Shown: positions 42,537 through 51,928, counted from the first letter of the stretch. The stretch: 64,000 bases of DNA from JBFGJH01 sp041586155 (GCA_041586155.1 JBFHAT010000005.1:1-64000); one strand, 5' to 3'. Notes: a model not told the origin generated them from the letters alone. Translations and numbers: made by a program.

Positions 42537-43775
42537 TCAATAAGTGAACGGCCAACCCTTCCAGTAATTGCGAATGCGGATCCAGATCCCGTACAAGCCC
42601 AACGGCTCGAAGATGAGGAACCCGATGATGAGAAGACCGTAGAGGACCAGGTTCAGCTGGGCTACCGACAATCCCGGACCGACCCCTGGCAGCGTGTTCA
42701 CCAATCCGAAGTCGGAGCCGTCGGTCGCCACGACGAAGTCGAGCACAGAGGCGAGCAGGCTGTCCCCCTCCTCGACGATCCCTTGAACCCACAGAGTGAA
42801 TTCTTCGACCACTCGCGGCAACACGATCACGAACACGGCGCCGAGGATGGTACCCGACACGGTGCCGGCCCCGCCGATGAGGACGATGGCGATGAACTGC
42901 ACGGACAGAAACAGATCCCAGCGTTCGGGAATGAGCCGGCCGACGAACGAAGCGAGTAGCGCACCGGCCACTCCGGCGAAGAACGAGGAGATGCCGAACG
43001 CCAGCAGCTTGTAACGGAACTCGTCGACCCCAGTGATCTCGGCGGCGACGTCCCGATCTCGAATCGACTGGAAGGCCCGCCCCACCCGCGTCCTCTGCAA
43101 GTTCTTGGCCACGAGCACGAACAGCAACGCCAATGCGACGAGGAACAGGTACGTCTTGGCCTCCGAGGACAAATCCACCCCCAACCACGGGCCGTCCGAC
43201 GTCAAGTCGAGCAGGGGCTCGTCCTCCCTCCAGAATCGGATGTGGAACTCGGGAAACGACCGCCCCGCCTGGGCGCCGCCCGTGACGGACCGCCAGTTGC
43301 GGAAGAGGTAGTCGCCTGCGAAGACAAGCCCCAGCGTCACGAACGCCAGGTACAGACCACGAACCCGCACAGCGGTTGGGCCGACCGCCACTCCCACCAG
43401 CGCGGCCACCACTCCGGCAGCGGGCAGCCAGATCCACATGGGAAGCTCCCACCCGATGTGCTCGACCGTCGGTGCGCCGCCCAGCACCGCGGCGACGTAG
43501 GCTCCCACGCCCATGAAGAAAGCATGACCGAGCGATACCTGACCAGCGAGACCGGTGAGGATGTTGAGGCCCAAACCGCCAATGGCGAAGATCGCCACGC
43601 TCGACAGGAGTCGGAGCCAATCGTCGGCAGCGAGGAACTTCAGGCCAGGCACGATCCCCAGCGGAAGGGTCGCAGCCACGATCAGGGCAAACATGGCAAC
43701 GACCCGCTTGGTCGTCGTGTTGAGGATCGCCTGATCGTCCTCGTAGGAGGTGTGCAGCAGAGGTCGGCCTCTCAT
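42537..43775 (-). CDS. livM: LivM-type ABC transporter permease
   Basis: A 412-residue permease with about ten spans. GLNILTGLAGQVSLGHAFFMGVG is the LivM signature. The cytoplasmic EAA-like loop reads RVGRAFQSIRDRDVAAEITGVD. A loop of about 70 residues between spans (NWRSVTGGAQAGRS ... SDGPWLG) is longer than in E. coli LivM. It follows livH by 28 nt and precedes livK by 39 nt in one operon. Confidence 0.9.
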   Translation of the reverse strand: MRGRPLLHTSYEDDQAILNTTTKRVVAMFALIVAATLPLGIVPGLKFLAADDWLRLLSSVAIFAIGGLGLNILTGLAGQVSLGHAFFMGVGAYVAAVLGGAPTVEHIGWELPMWIWLPAAGVVAALVGVAVGPTAVRVRGLYLAFVTLGLVFAGDYLFRNWRSVTGGAQAGRSFPEFHIRFWREDEPLLDLTSDGPWLGVDLSSEAKTYLFLVALALLFVLVAKNLQRTRVGRAFQSIRDRDVAAEITGVDEFRYKLLAFGISSFFAGVAGALLASFVGRLIPERWDLFLSVQFIAIVLIGGAGTVSGTILGAVFVIVLPRVVEEFTLWVQGIVEEGDSLLASVLDFVVATDGSDFGLVNTLPGVGPGLSVAQLNLVLYGLLIIGFLIFEPLGLYGIWIRIRNYWKGWPFTY

Positions 43776-43803
43776 TGGTGCATCTCCCGGGGGTGGACTC
43801 TTC

Positions 43804-44829
43804 TCATACCCGCCGGATCTCCTCCGTGCCGAACAGCCCGTAGGGCCTGATCAGCAGCACTACGAGCATGACCAGGTAGGGAACGACGCCGCCGAATCCG
43901 GTTCCGAGGAACTCGAACGTCAGGTAGGTGCTGGCAGCCGCCTCGGCGAAGCCGATAGCAAAACCGCCCACCAGGGCGCCGACGATCGAGTCGAGCCCGC
44001 CGAGGATGATCGCCGGAAAGGCCCTGAACGCGAAGAACGCAGTCAGCGTGTCGACCCCGCCGGGCCGGCGGGGGAACATCGAGATGAACATCCCTCCGAT
44101 CGCCGCCAGCGCCGCCCCGATTGCCCAGGAGATCGAGAAGATCCGGCCAACCGAGATGCCCTGGGCGCGGGCCGCTTCCTGGTCCCATGCCGTCGCTCGC
44201 ATGGCGATCCCGGTGCGCGAGCGGAAGAACCAGGTCACCCCGATGACCAGCAGCGCGGTCAGGATCATCTGGAAGGCAGTCGTGTAGGGCAGGCGCAGCG
44301 AGCAGAGGTCGGTGAGCTGGATACTGGGCTCGTAGCCTCCCGTCTCGCATCCGAACCCCATCTGCTTGAGGCCGAACGGATCGCCCATGGGTCTGGGATT
44401 CAAACCGAGGAAGTCGTTCGCAACGGTGCGGAGCACGATGTCCATTCCGAGCGTGACGATCGCAACGGCGAAGAGGGCTTCCCCCAGCATCGGTCGGAGG
44501 AACAGGCGCTCCAGCACCATGCCCAAGGCGGCGGCGAACAGCACCGCGAACACGAGCGACAGCCCCCATCGGATCCACTGCGGCGAGCCCTCCATCCACC
44601 GTCCGGGGATGTTGATGATGGTGGCGAACGAAGCGACGAAGAAGGCCCCCAGCGCTCCGAGCGCACCGTGGGCGAAGTTGAGCACCTGGGTCGCCTTGAA
44701 GATGATCACGAAGCCCAGGGCGAGCACGGCGTAGATGGCACCGAGGCTGAGGCCATTGACGACCATGAACCCGAAGCTCGACGCCTCCGGTCCGGCCTGA
44801 GCGAGGACGACCACCCCGTTGACCGTCAC
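43804..44829 (-). CDS. livH: LivH-type ABC transporter permease
   Basis: A 341-residue permease with eight or nine spans. NGLSLGAIYAVLALGFVIIF near the N-terminus and GLDSIVGALVGGFAIGFAE in the second half are family features; the loop RATAWDQEAARAQGISV faces the ATPases. GTG 44829 overlaps the stop of the acyl-CoA ligase gene (GTGA), which couples transport to ligation of the cargo. Confidence 0.9.
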   Translation of the reverse strand: MTVNGVVVLAQAGPEASSFGFMVVNGLSLGAIYAVLALGFVIIFKATQVLNFAHGALGALGAFFVASFATIINIPGRWMEGSPQWIRWGLSLVFAVLFAAALGMVLERLFLRPMLGEALFAVAIVTLGMDIVLRTVANDFLGLNPRPMGDPFGLKQMGFGCETGGYEPSIQLTDLCSLRLPYTTAFQMILTALLVIGVTWFFRSRTGIAMRATAWDQEAARAQGISVGRIFSISWAIGAALAAIGGMFISMFPRRPGGVDTLTAFFAFRAFPAIILGGLDSIVGALVGGFAIGFAEAAASTYLTFEFLGTGFGGVVPYLVMLVVLLIRPYGLFGTEEIRRV

Positions 44830-46703
44830 GTCCGATACATGTCGTCGATGAGCTCCTCGAACATGCTCGCCATCGAGGATCGTTTCAGCTTCTGGGTGGC
44901 CGTCAACTCGCCGTCTTCGTGGTCGAGCTCCTTGGGGATCATCCGGAACTTTCGGACGTTCTCTACGCGGGCGAATTTGTCGTTCGTCTCGTTGATCACA
45001 CCCTGGATGAGCTCGACCACCTCCGGCTTCTCGGAGAGGTCGCGGTAGGTCGTGTACGGGATACCACGGCGGGTGGCCCAGTCGCCGACCGTGTCGTATT
45101 CGATACCGATCAGCGCACTCAGGAACTTGCGGCCCTCACCGGTGACCATCGCCTCCTTGACGTAAGGCGACGTCTTGAGGCTGTTCTCGATCTCGGACGG
45201 CGACACGTTCTTGCCGCCCGAGGTGATGATGATGTCCTTCATGCGATCGACGATCTTCACGTGGGTCCCATCCACCCACTCACCGACGTCACCGGTCTTG
45301 AGCCAACCGTCTTCCGTGAAGGTCTCGGCGGTCTGGTCCGGCTTGTTCCAATATCCCCTGAACACACCGGCGTGTTGGGTCTGGATCTCTCCGGTCTCCT
45401 CGTCGAGTCGCAGACCGATGCCCGGGTAGGGGACGCCCACCGTTCCCAGCTTCATCTCACCGACCGGGTTGTACGTGGCCACAGCCGCGTTCTCCGTCAT
45501 GCCGTACAGCTCGAACACGTCGACGCCCAATCCGTGGAAGAACTCGATCACCTCGGGGGCGATGGGGGCGGCTCCGCTGGCGGCCCACCGGCAGCGCCGC
45601 AGACCCACCCGCTCCCGAAGCGCCCGGAATACGATTGGATACCCGACCCAGTAGGCGAGACGCCCGGTCAGCGAATGGTCCCCGCCATTGGCGATGCGCT
45701 GTTTGCCCACGTAGCGAGCCAGAGCAAAACCGATCTGAAACCAGAGGCGCTTGAACGGGGTGGCGTCCTTGGCCTTGATGACGATCCCGGCGTGCAGCTT
45801 CTCCCAGATCCGGGGAACGGCAAAAAACAGCGTCGGCTGCACTTCGCGCAGGTTCTCTTGTACGGTCTCGATCGATTCGGCGAAGTTCAGTACGGACCCG
45901 GCAGCGCACATCGTCCAGGTCGAGAAGATCCGTTCGGCGACGTGGCACAGCGGCAGGTAGGTGAGGATCTGATCGGTGGCATTGGGCCTGCGGTTGCCTC
46001 GCATCCGGTTCTTGGCAGTGATCAGGGTGTGGATGCAGTACTCCACGTTGCCGTTGTCGAGCATCGCCCCTTTGGGCGGACCCGTGGTACCGGACGTGTA
46101 GACCAGCGTCATGACGTCCTCGGCGGTGGCTTGGGCCATCCGTTCTTCGACGGCACCGCTGTGATCGGCTCGATGCCGGCGGCCCAAGGCGATGAAGTCG
46201 TCCCAGAAGAGGAAGCGGTCGTCGTCGCGAAACGCACGGAACCCTCGTGGTTCGACGTGGATCACCCGAGCCAGGTTCGGCAGTCGATCGATGATCTCGA
46301 GGACCTTGTCGGCCTGCTCCTGGTCTTCGGCCAGGTGGACCTTGGCACCCGAGTCGCTCAGCAAGTACTCCACCTCGGCAGTTGGGTTGGTCGGATACAG
46401 CCCGACCGAGATTCCCCTGACCGCCACGGCGGCAAGGTCGAGCACCACCCATTCGGGGCGGTCCTCAGACTGGATCGACACTCGATCCCCCACCTCGACC
46501 CCAAGGGCTAGAAGCCCGTGGGCGGCGTCCACGATCAGCTCCCACAGCTCCGACCACGTGATCTCCTGCCAGATGCCGTAGTCCTTCTCACGCATGGCGA
46601 CCTGATCAGGGCTCGACTCCGCCCATTCCTTGACCCGGACGGCGATAGTCCGGTAGCCGGTCTCAGTACCGGGCGAGGCGACCTCGCCCATGGTTGCCGT
46701 CAT
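44826..46703 (-). CDS. AMP-dependent acyl-CoA synthetase (long-chain type)
   Basis: A 625-residue ligase of the FadD15-like/long-chain acyl-CoA synthetase group. VYTSGTTGPPKGAML is the AMP-binding motif, ELYGMTENAA and LKTGDVGEWVDGTHVKIVDRMKDII are motifs A5-A8, and LTATQKLKR contains the C-terminal lysine. It would convert a carboxylic acid and CoA to acyl-CoA with ATP. As first gene of the operon with LivHMKFG it likely traps the imported acid. ATG 46703 follows CTAGGAG. Substrate unknown. Confidence 0.85.
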   Translation of the reverse strand: MTATMGEVASPGTETGYRTIAVRVKEWAESSPDQVAMREKDYGIWQEITWSELWELIVDAAHGLLALGVEVGDRVSIQSEDRPEWVVLDLAAVAVRGISVGLYPTNPTAEVEYLLSDSGAKVHLAEDQEQADKVLEIIDRLPNLARVIHVEPRGFRAFRDDDRFLFWDDFIALGRRHRADHSGAVEERMAQATAEDVMTLVYTSGTTGPPKGAMLDNGNVEYCIHTLITAKNRMRGNRRPNATDQILTYLPLCHVAERIFSTWTMCAAGSVLNFAESIETVQENLREVQPTLFFAVPRIWEKLHAGIVIKAKDATPFKRLWFQIGFALARYVGKQRIANGGDHSLTGRLAYWVGYPIVFRALRERVGLRRCRWAASGAAPIAPEVIEFFHGLGVDVFELYGMTENAAVATYNPVGEMKLGTVGVPYPGIGLRLDEETGEIQTQHAGVFRGYWNKPDQTAETFTEDGWLKTGDVGEWVDGTHVKIVDRMKDIIITSGGKNVSPSEIENSLKTSPYVKEAMVTGEGRKFLSALIGIEYDTVGDWATRRGIPYTTYRDLSEKPEVVELIQGVINETNDKFARVENVRKFRMIPKELDHEDGELTATQKLKRSSMASMFEELIDDMYRT

Positions 46704-46854
46704 GACGCTCCTAGGAGGGTGGCGTGTGCAGATCGCGGCGAACCGTAGCGGCCCGAGCACTCACCGCAAGCAGATACCATATCGGCGCCAGCCGGCGGAG
46801 GACCTCGGAAACGAGGAAAATCGATCGCCTGGGTGATGCGGCCGGAGGGTGCGC

Positions 46855-47289
46855 TCAGGCGCCCTGGACCCATTCGGCGCCCTCGGCGGCGTACTCCTTC
46901 TTCCAGATCGGTGCCCGATGCTTCAACTCGTCGATGATGTGGCGCGCAGCGGCGAACGAGTCGGCTCGGTGCGACGACGAGACCGCCACGACCACGGATT
47001 CCTCGCCGACACGCACGGTGCCGATCCGGTGCTCGACCGCCAGATGAGTGATGTCCCAGCGTTCCCGCGCTTCGGCGCAGATGGCGGCGATCCTGGTCTC
47101 GACCTGTTCGACGTATGCCTCGTACTCCAGGTGGGTCACGTCGGTACGACCCGGGGCGTGGTCGCGGACGATGCCCGAAAAGAGCACGGCCGCGCCGGCC
47201 GACGGGTCCTGAACGGATTCGTAGAGCGCGACCGGGTCGAGGGGCCGCTCGACGACCAGCACGTGCGTTCGTAGTCCGGTCCCGCCCAT
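46855..47289 (-). CDS. moaE: molybdopterin synthase catalytic subunit MoaE
   Basis: A 144-residue MoaE, which with thiocarboxylated MoaD adds two sulfurs to precursor Z to form molybdopterin. GAAVLFSGIVRDHAPGR, HRIGTVRVGE and APIWKKE with the catalytic lysine pair are conserved. ATG 47289 is used; the upstream frame runs into the divergent gene. No other moa gene is in the window. It is divergent from the DUF2342-like gene, 31 nt apart. Confidence 0.9.
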   Translation of the reverse strand: MGGTGLRTHVLVVERPLDPVALYESVQDPSAGAAVLFSGIVRDHAPGRTDVTHLEYEAYVEQVETRIAAICAEARERWDITHLAVEHRIGTVRVGEESVVVAVSSSHRADSFAAARHIIDELKHRAPIWKKEYAAEGAEWVQGA

Positions 47290-47320
47290 AGAATGCAGTG
47301 TACGTTCCGAGGTGAGCCCC

Positions 47321-48415
47321 ATGAGCGACGACCTGTTCAGCCAACTATTCGAGCTCTTCAACGCCCCAGGTCCCGTCAATTGGCGACTGGGAGCCGAGAT
47401 CGCCAAACAACTCGCCGGTGAGGCATCACCGGTCGACCCATGGCTGGCTGAGGAATACCAGGACCTGGCCCGACTGGCTCAGCTCCAGATCGAAGCGATG
47501 ACTCCCCTCTCTCCGGATCCGGCTTCCAATATGGAGCCGCTCGACCGGCGAGGGTGGATCCTCGCCAACCTCGAGGCCTACGGCTATCTGGTCGCCGGCC
47601 TCGACCCGCTCGACTCAGCTGACACCGTGTCGAGTAGCGATCCGATGGGGATGTTCGTGAAGCCACTCGTTCCCGCGCTGCTCGGCATGCAGATGGGCTC
47701 GTTTGTCGGGTTCCTGGGCCATCGAGTGCTGGGCAACTTCGACGTCGGGTACCCGACCGAGCATCCTGCGCCCCTGCGATTGATCGTGCCGAACGTCGAA
47801 GACTTCGCGGCCGACCATCAGCTCGATCCGCGCGAGGTGAGGCTGTGGTCGGCGATCCGCGAGGTCGCCCACCAGTCGATCTACGCGATCGACTGGATCC
47901 GTCCCGACGTCTTGCGACGCGCCGCCGACTATGTGGCGGGCATCGGCCTCGACCTCTCGAACCTGTTGGAAAGGTTCCAGTCGGTGACCGATCCGACCGA
48001 GATCCAATCGATGATGGAGGATCCCCTCGGCCTGTCGGGTATCTTCTCCGACGAGCACCAGCGACCCGCCCTGGGTGATCTGCATGCCATCGTTGCGACG
48101 ATGGCCGGGTATGCCGAATTCCTGCTGGACGGTATGGGCCGCAAGCTGCTCCCTTCTCTCGAAGCGATTCGTGCGGCTCATCGGATCGCTCGTGACGAGC
48201 CCGCCACCGGCGAACAGCTGCTCGACCGATTAGTCGGCGTCGAGATCGGAGCCGGAGTGTTCGACGACGCCGCTGCGTTCGTTCGCCAGGTCGCCGACCG
48301 TTGGGGTGACGATGCCGCCCACCGGCTGCTCGAGGGGCCAGACATGGTGCCGTCGATGGATGAGATCAGCGATCCGGTCGCGTGGGCCGCCCGCGTGCTC
48401 CTGCCCGACCTCTGA
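47321..48415 (+). CDS. DUF2342-type zinc-metalloprotease-like protein with degenerate HExxH
   Basis: A 364-residue protein of the actinobacterial DUF2342 / F420-biosynthesis-associated family. Where active members have HExxH this one reads REVAH (R180-E181-V-A-H184), so the first zinc ligand is lost. A later segment, VATMAGYAEFLLD, corresponds to the third-ligand helix. GNFDVGYP and LRLIVPNVEDF are family blocks. It is thus probably a non-catalytic relative. ATG 47321 follows GAGGTGA; GTG 47312 is too close to that site. Confidence 0.7.
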   Translation: MSDDLFSQLFELFNAPGPVNWRLGAEIAKQLAGEASPVDPWLAEEYQDLARLAQLQIEAMTPLSPDPASNMEPLDRRGWILANLEAYGYLVAGLDPLDSADTVSSSDPMGMFVKPLVPALLGMQMGSFVGFLGHRVLGNFDVGYPTEHPAPLRLIVPNVEDFAADHQLDPREVRLWSAIREVAHQSIYAIDWIRPDVLRRAADYVAGIGLDLSNLLERFQSVTDPTEIQSMMEDPLGLSGIFSDEHQRPALGDLHAIVATMAGYAEFLLDGMGRKLLPSLEAIRAAHRIARDEPATGEQLLDRLVGVEIGAGVFDDAAAFVRQVADRWGDDAAHRLLEGPDMVPSMDEISDPVAWAARVLLPDL

Positions 48416-48427
48416 CCTGCTCGGCGG

Positions 48428-49318
48428 CTAGTCGAACAGGCCCCGCCACAGCTTGCGGAAGAAGCCTTCTTCCGGTCGTGGCAGATCGGCCAGCACCCGT
48501 CCCTGCAGATCGAGCGGAAGCTCACCCACCAGGACGAACCCGCCTTCGGGCGAAGTCCATGCAATGGCGGCCGAACCGAGCGAGAACGCACGCTGATATC
48601 GATTGCCCTCGATGGTGCTGTCGGGCACCTGTGCCAGCTCCGGCACCTCGATCTGCTTCTCTGAGTTGAGAACGGTGAAGGAGAAGACGCCGTCGCCGTA
48701 ATAGGCAGCGGCGATCTCCGGCTCGGGTCCCTCGGACACGGACAGGCGATCGAAGCCTCCCACCACCGAGGGAAGGGCGCGCTCGTTGAACGAATCGACC
48801 GACTCCATCACCACCTCAGCCAGGTCGACGTCGGCGGTGAGCCCAGGCTGTCCCGGCTCGAACGAGACGAACCTCGTCGAACAGTAGGTCGTGCCGTCGG
48901 CGTTGAACACGTCGGACGCCAGCAGCACGCCGGTGGTGACGTCGAAGCGCATCCTGAGGCGGATTGTTTCGGCCTCGAGAACCTCGACGATCTCGACCGG
49001 GCGTTGCAGAAAACGGCCGCTCCGACCATCGCGTACGTCGTAGCGGCCGGACTCGATCCAACCGGCGTCGACGGCGACCATCGCTGCCCGCACGACTCCG
49101 CCGGCGTCGCGCGACACGACCACGCCCTCAGCCTGCGACACCTCGAAGACATCGGACGTGCGACCGTCGGGCGTGTTGCACACCACGGTTTGCTCGCCGG
49201 TGTACACGGCCTCTGCTTGCCGGCTGAGCAGCTCTTCGAGATCGACGGCGCCGGCCAGCGGCCCGAAGACGCTGAGCCCCGCCACGACGGCGATGATGGT
49301 CGTCAACCGGGCGGTCAC
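48428..49318 (-). CDS. RseB/MucB-like periplasmic sigma-regulon protein
   Basis: A 296-residue exported protein with an N-terminal hydrophobic segment (TTIIAVVAGLSVFGPLAGA) and a domain like the N-terminal, lipoprotein-type fold of RseB (AEAVYTGEQTVVCNTPDG ... LRMRFDVTTGVLLASDVF). RseB proteins bind the anti-sigma factor outside the membrane and protect it from proteolysis. GTG 49318 overlaps the anti-sigma stop (GTGA), supporting partnership and deciding the start; the frame to 49492 is antisense-like. Third gene of the sigma operon. Confidence 0.7.
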   Translation of the reverse strand: MTARLTTIIAVVAGLSVFGPLAGAVDLEELLSRQAEAVYTGEQTVVCNTPDGRTSDVFEVSQAEGVVVSRDAGGVVRAAMVAVDAGWIESGRYDVRDGRSGRFLQRPVEIVEVLEAETIRLRMRFDVTTGVLLASDVFNADGTTYCSTRFVSFEPGQPGLTADVDLAEVVMESVDSFNERALPSVVGGFDRLSVSEGPEPEIAAAYYGDGVFSFTVLNSEKQIEVPELAQVPDSTIEGNRYQRAFSLGSAAIAWTSPEGGFVLVGELPLDLQGRVLADLPRPEEGFFRKLWRGLFD

Positions 49319-49743
49319 CGGGTGCCTCCCTGCGTCGGCTGACCGAGGTTCTGGGTGATGACGGGATCGTGCAATTGCTGCTGCTGATACTGCAACGACA
49401 CATCGTCCAATGTGATCCCGACCACGTCGGGAGCGGATGCGGTGGCGGCGGCGACGAACACGATGATCGCGGCGGCGGCTGCGGCCACCCAACTCAGGGG
49501 TCGCCGTCGCAGCGGCACGACCTCGGCCGGAGACCCGACCCCGGCGAGGAGCCCGACCGGGAGCTCGAGGACGGGCAGCGACCGCAGCGCACTACGGGCT
49601 GCATGGAGGTCTGCCATTTCGAGACGACAGCGCTCGCAGTCGGCGAGGTGTTCGACGACCATCAGCGACTCGGCGGCGGACGTTTCGCCATCGAGATAGG
49701 CGGAGGCCAGCTCGCCGAGGTGGTTTCCGGCCGCTCTCGTCAT
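49315..49743 (-). CDS. anti-sigma factor with zinc-finger-type N-terminus
   Basis: A 142-residue membrane protein. The N-terminal zf-HC2 motif H-x3-C-x2-C is HLADCERC, typical of ZAS anti-sigma domains that bind ECF sigma factors. One membrane span (WVAAAAAAIIVFVAAATASA, about 85-104) places the C-terminal ~35 residues outside, where the RseB-like partner could act. It overlaps the sigma gene by ATGA. Confidence 0.85.
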   Translation of the reverse strand: MTRAAGNHLGELASAYLDGETSAAESLMVVEHLADCERCRLEMADLHAARSALRSLPVLELPVGLLAGVGSPAEVVPLRRRPLSWVAAAAAAIIVFVAAATASAPDVVGITLDDVSLQYQQQQLHDPVITQNLGQPTQGGTR

Positions 49744-50243
49744 GAAAGCGCCTCACGCAGCAATTTCCGACCGCGATGGATCCGAGACCGCACGGTGCCG
49801 ACAGGGACGTCGGTGGCTGCGGCGATCTCGTCGTAGCTGAGGCCGATCAGATCGCACATCACGACCGACTCCCGAAAGTCGTACGGCAGGGCGAGCAGCG
49901 CTTTCTGGACGTCTTCGCCGAGCCGGATCGAGGCGAGCACATCGTCGGGGGCAGGAGTGACCGCGTATCCGGTCCGGTCGAGGTCGTCAGGCAGCCTCGT
50001 CGTCGGTCGCCGCTGCCGCCGACGAACATCATCGAGGAAGGCGTTGCGGGTGATCCTCCACAACCAGCCTTCGAAGCTCCCGGGAACGTACCGTTCCAAC
50101 CCTCGGCGAACCCGCAGCAACACTTCTTGAGTGAGGTCGGCCGCGTCGTCCGGATTGCCGGTGAGTCGATACGCGAAGTTATAGATCTTCCGCCCATGGG
50201 TGTGCGCAACTTCTTCCCACGTCAGGGGCACTTGCTCAGCCAT
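49740..50243 (-). CDS. ECF (sigma-70 family) RNA polymerase sigma factor
   Basis: A 167-residue group 4 sigma factor. Region 2 carries FAYRLTGNPDDAADLTQEVLLRV and region 4 SYDEIAAATDVPVGTVRSRIHRGRKLL. It is co-encoded with its anti-sigma and an RseB-like protein, the layout of SigE-type envelope-stress systems. A promoter upstream looks like its own target, which suggests autoregulation. ATG 50243. Confidence 0.9.
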   Translation of the reverse strand: MAEQVPLTWEEVAHTHGRKIYNFAYRLTGNPDDAADLTQEVLLRVRRGLERYVPGSFEGWLWRITRNAFLDDVRRRQRRPTTRLPDDLDRTGYAVTPAPDDVLASIRLGEDVQKALLALPYDFRESVVMCDLIGLSYDEIAAATDVPVGTVRSRIHRGRKLLREALS

Positions 50244-50259
50244 TGCGGCCTATCCCCAT

Positions 50260-50285
50260 AACGGGGCCGGGCGGAGAAAAGTTCC
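50260..50285 (-). promoter_or_regulatory. ECF-type promoter, probably autoregulated
   Basis: On the minus strand GGAACTT (50285-50279) and CGTT (50263-50260) are separated by 17 nt from GGAAC to CGTT, a good match to the GGAAC-N16/17-CGTT promoters of SigE-type ECF factors. It lies directly upstream of the ECF sigma gene. The predicted transcript would begin only about 10 nt before the ATG. Confidence 0.5.
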
Positions 50286-50287
50286 GC

Positions 50288-50485
50288 TCAGTCCGAATCT
50301 TTTTTGGACGCCTCCGCCACCGGTGCTTCAGCGTCGTCTTCGGACGCTCCGGCCTCGATGCCCTTGCGGAATTCCTTGGCCGACGCTCCAAGCGAACGAG
50401 CGAGATCCGGGAGCTTCTTCGCCCCGAACAGCAGCACGACGATGAGGGCGATGATGAGCCATTCCCATCCAGATGGTGTGCGCAT
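50288..50485 (-). CDS. tatA: twin-arginine translocase subunit TatA
   Basis: A 65-residue TatA/E. The N-terminal span (WEWLIIALIVVLLFGAKKL) is followed by the FGxKKLPDLARSLG hinge and an amphipathic helix, then an acidic tail. It forms the pore component that moves folded proteins with RR signals, such as the G8/SLH protein of this window. TatC is not in view. It sits 44 nt upstream of the sigma gene on the same strand. Confidence 0.9.
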   Translation of the reverse strand: MRTPSGWEWLIIALIVVLLFGAKKLPDLARSLGASAKEFRKGIEAGASEDDAEAPVAEASKKDSD

Positions 50486-50602
50486 TGGGTCGATCTCCTT
50501 TCGGGCTGCAAACTCTAGTCCCTCCTCGCAGTTTGTCAGTCGGCAGAAACCGAGCCCATGAGTAGGACGTCTCTCGACACCCGATGGTTCCGACCCTGCC
50601 CA

Positions 50603-50914
50603 TCACCGACTGGAGAGGAGGAAGTCGGCTGCCATCGACGCAGCCACCCACACGGGTAGCGCGCTCAGCCCGATCGCGCCGATGGACCGGATGAGCGTCC
50701 ATCGCTGCCCAAACGCCTCGGAGATCAGCACGAGCAACGTGGCGCCGACGATGTACGCCCCGCCCAGTCCGGCGACGAACAAGAGACCGATGCCCGGGTC
50801 CGAAGCGGCACTCTGACTCTGCGAGGACTCGGCGGCCATCGTGACGACGCCGACCACTGCGAGGCCGGTCACGCCCAGCACGAGGTACGGACACCATCGG
50901 CGAGCCAGCAACAC
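50603..50914 (-). CDS. small hypothetical membrane protein
   Basis: A 103-residue protein with three hydrophobic spans (about 11-28, 45-65, 77-98). No family recognised. It lies 117 nt upstream of tatA on the same strand. The reading frame has the third-position GC bias of its neighbours, but start and function are uncertain. Confidence 0.5.
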   Translation of the reverse strand: MLLARRWCPYLVLGVTGLAVVGVVTMAAESSQSQSAASDPGIGLLFVAGLGGAYIVGATLLVLISEAFGQRWTLIRSIGAIGLSALPVWVAASMAADFLLSSR

Positions 50915-50995
50915 CGTGGTCAGCTCCTCCGTCGATCGGGATCCGAGGGAACCAAATCTCCGGGCACGGCGGTCCGGCCTGGCCTCTCGCTGCGC

Positions 50996-51928
50996 CTAGC
51001 TCAGAGCCAGAGAATCGACGAAATGCTGCAGCCGCTCCCTGGTGACGAAGCGGACCCTCGAATCGTTGCGCTCGCGCTCGTACACCTCGAACGGCCCATA
51101 CTTGTCGCTCACCAGGAGGCCCCGATCGGCCTTGGATGCGAGAAAGGTCACGGTGAAGTCGCGGATGGCCGTCTCGGACACTTCTTGGTATCCGCCCGGC
51201 TCGTGGGGCACGTCGTAGATGAGTGTCGTGGTTCCGGCCCGGGAGGCTCTGTAGAGATGGTCGTCCTCCTGAGTGACCTGGTAGCCGAACACCGCGAGCG
51301 TTCCCCGCACCAGCTCTCCCGCCGACATCGTGGACGGATCGATGCCCTGCGCCCGCAATCCGACGTCGACCGCCTTGGGAATGCGCAGCTCCCTGCCGAT
51401 CGGGACCAACTCGCCCTCGGTGGACGTCGACGTCGTCTGCGGCGTCGCATCGCTGCGGCCGGTGAACTGCTCTTCGAGCGGATCGATGTCGACCGCCGAG
51501 AGATCCAGCACCGCCGCACCGGACAGTGGCGGCGGCAGTTCGCCGGGAGCAGGAAGTCGGATCCGGCCGACCTCGCGCACCTCGCCCCTCCCTGCGAATG
51601 CGACCACCTCGGTGACCTGGTCGATCGGCAGATGATGGCGCTTCTCGCGGGTGACCTCGAGGGCCTCGTTGATCAAGAGCTCTTGCATCAGCTCGTCGGG
51701 TCCGTCACTCTCCGGCAAGGGGACATCGAACGTGACCTGTGCTTCGTGTTCTTGGACGTGGAAGGCGGCAACCGCAGGTCGCGGACGATCGACCGAGAGC
51801 TCCATCGCCGGTGCCCCATCGGGGGTCACCAGCGCTTCCTTGGCGGTTTGCGTCCGGCGCCTGGTCATGATTGCAAACGCCATCAGCAGGAGACCGATGA
51901 TGATGATCACGATGCCAACCGTCTGCAC
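50996..51928 (-). CDS. hypothetical single-span protein
   Basis: A 310-residue protein. One N-terminal span (VGIVIIIIGLLLMAFAIM) is followed by a mostly beta-rich cytoplasmic part and a C-terminal domain of about 100 residues (GELVRGTLAVFGYQVTQED ... ADRGLLVSDKYGPFEVYER) that might be a restriction-endonuclease-like fold, but I see no certain catalytic motif. The start is GTG 51928 with AAAGG upstream. It lies between whiB and the small membrane protein on the same strand. Confidence 0.65.
   Translation of the reverse strand: MQTVGIVIIIIGLLLMAFAIMTRRRTQTAKEALVTPDGAPAMELSVDRPRPAVAAFHVQEHEAQVTFDVPLPESDGPDELMQELLINEALEVTREKRHHLPIDQVTEVVAFAGRGEVREVGRIRLPAPGELPPPLSGAAVLDLSAVDIDPLEEQFTGRSDATPQTTSTSTEGELVPIGRELRIPKAVDVGLRAQGIDPSTMSAGELVRGTLAVFGYQVTQEDDHLYRASRAGTTTLIYDVPHEPGGYQEVSETAIRDFTVTFLASKADRGLLVSDKYGPFEVYERERNDSRVRFVTRERLQHFVDSLALS

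Noticed and set aside
44919..46511. A 530-residue plus-strand frame opposite the acyl-CoA ligase
   Set aside because: The minus strand carries all adenylation motifs; the plus frame has none.
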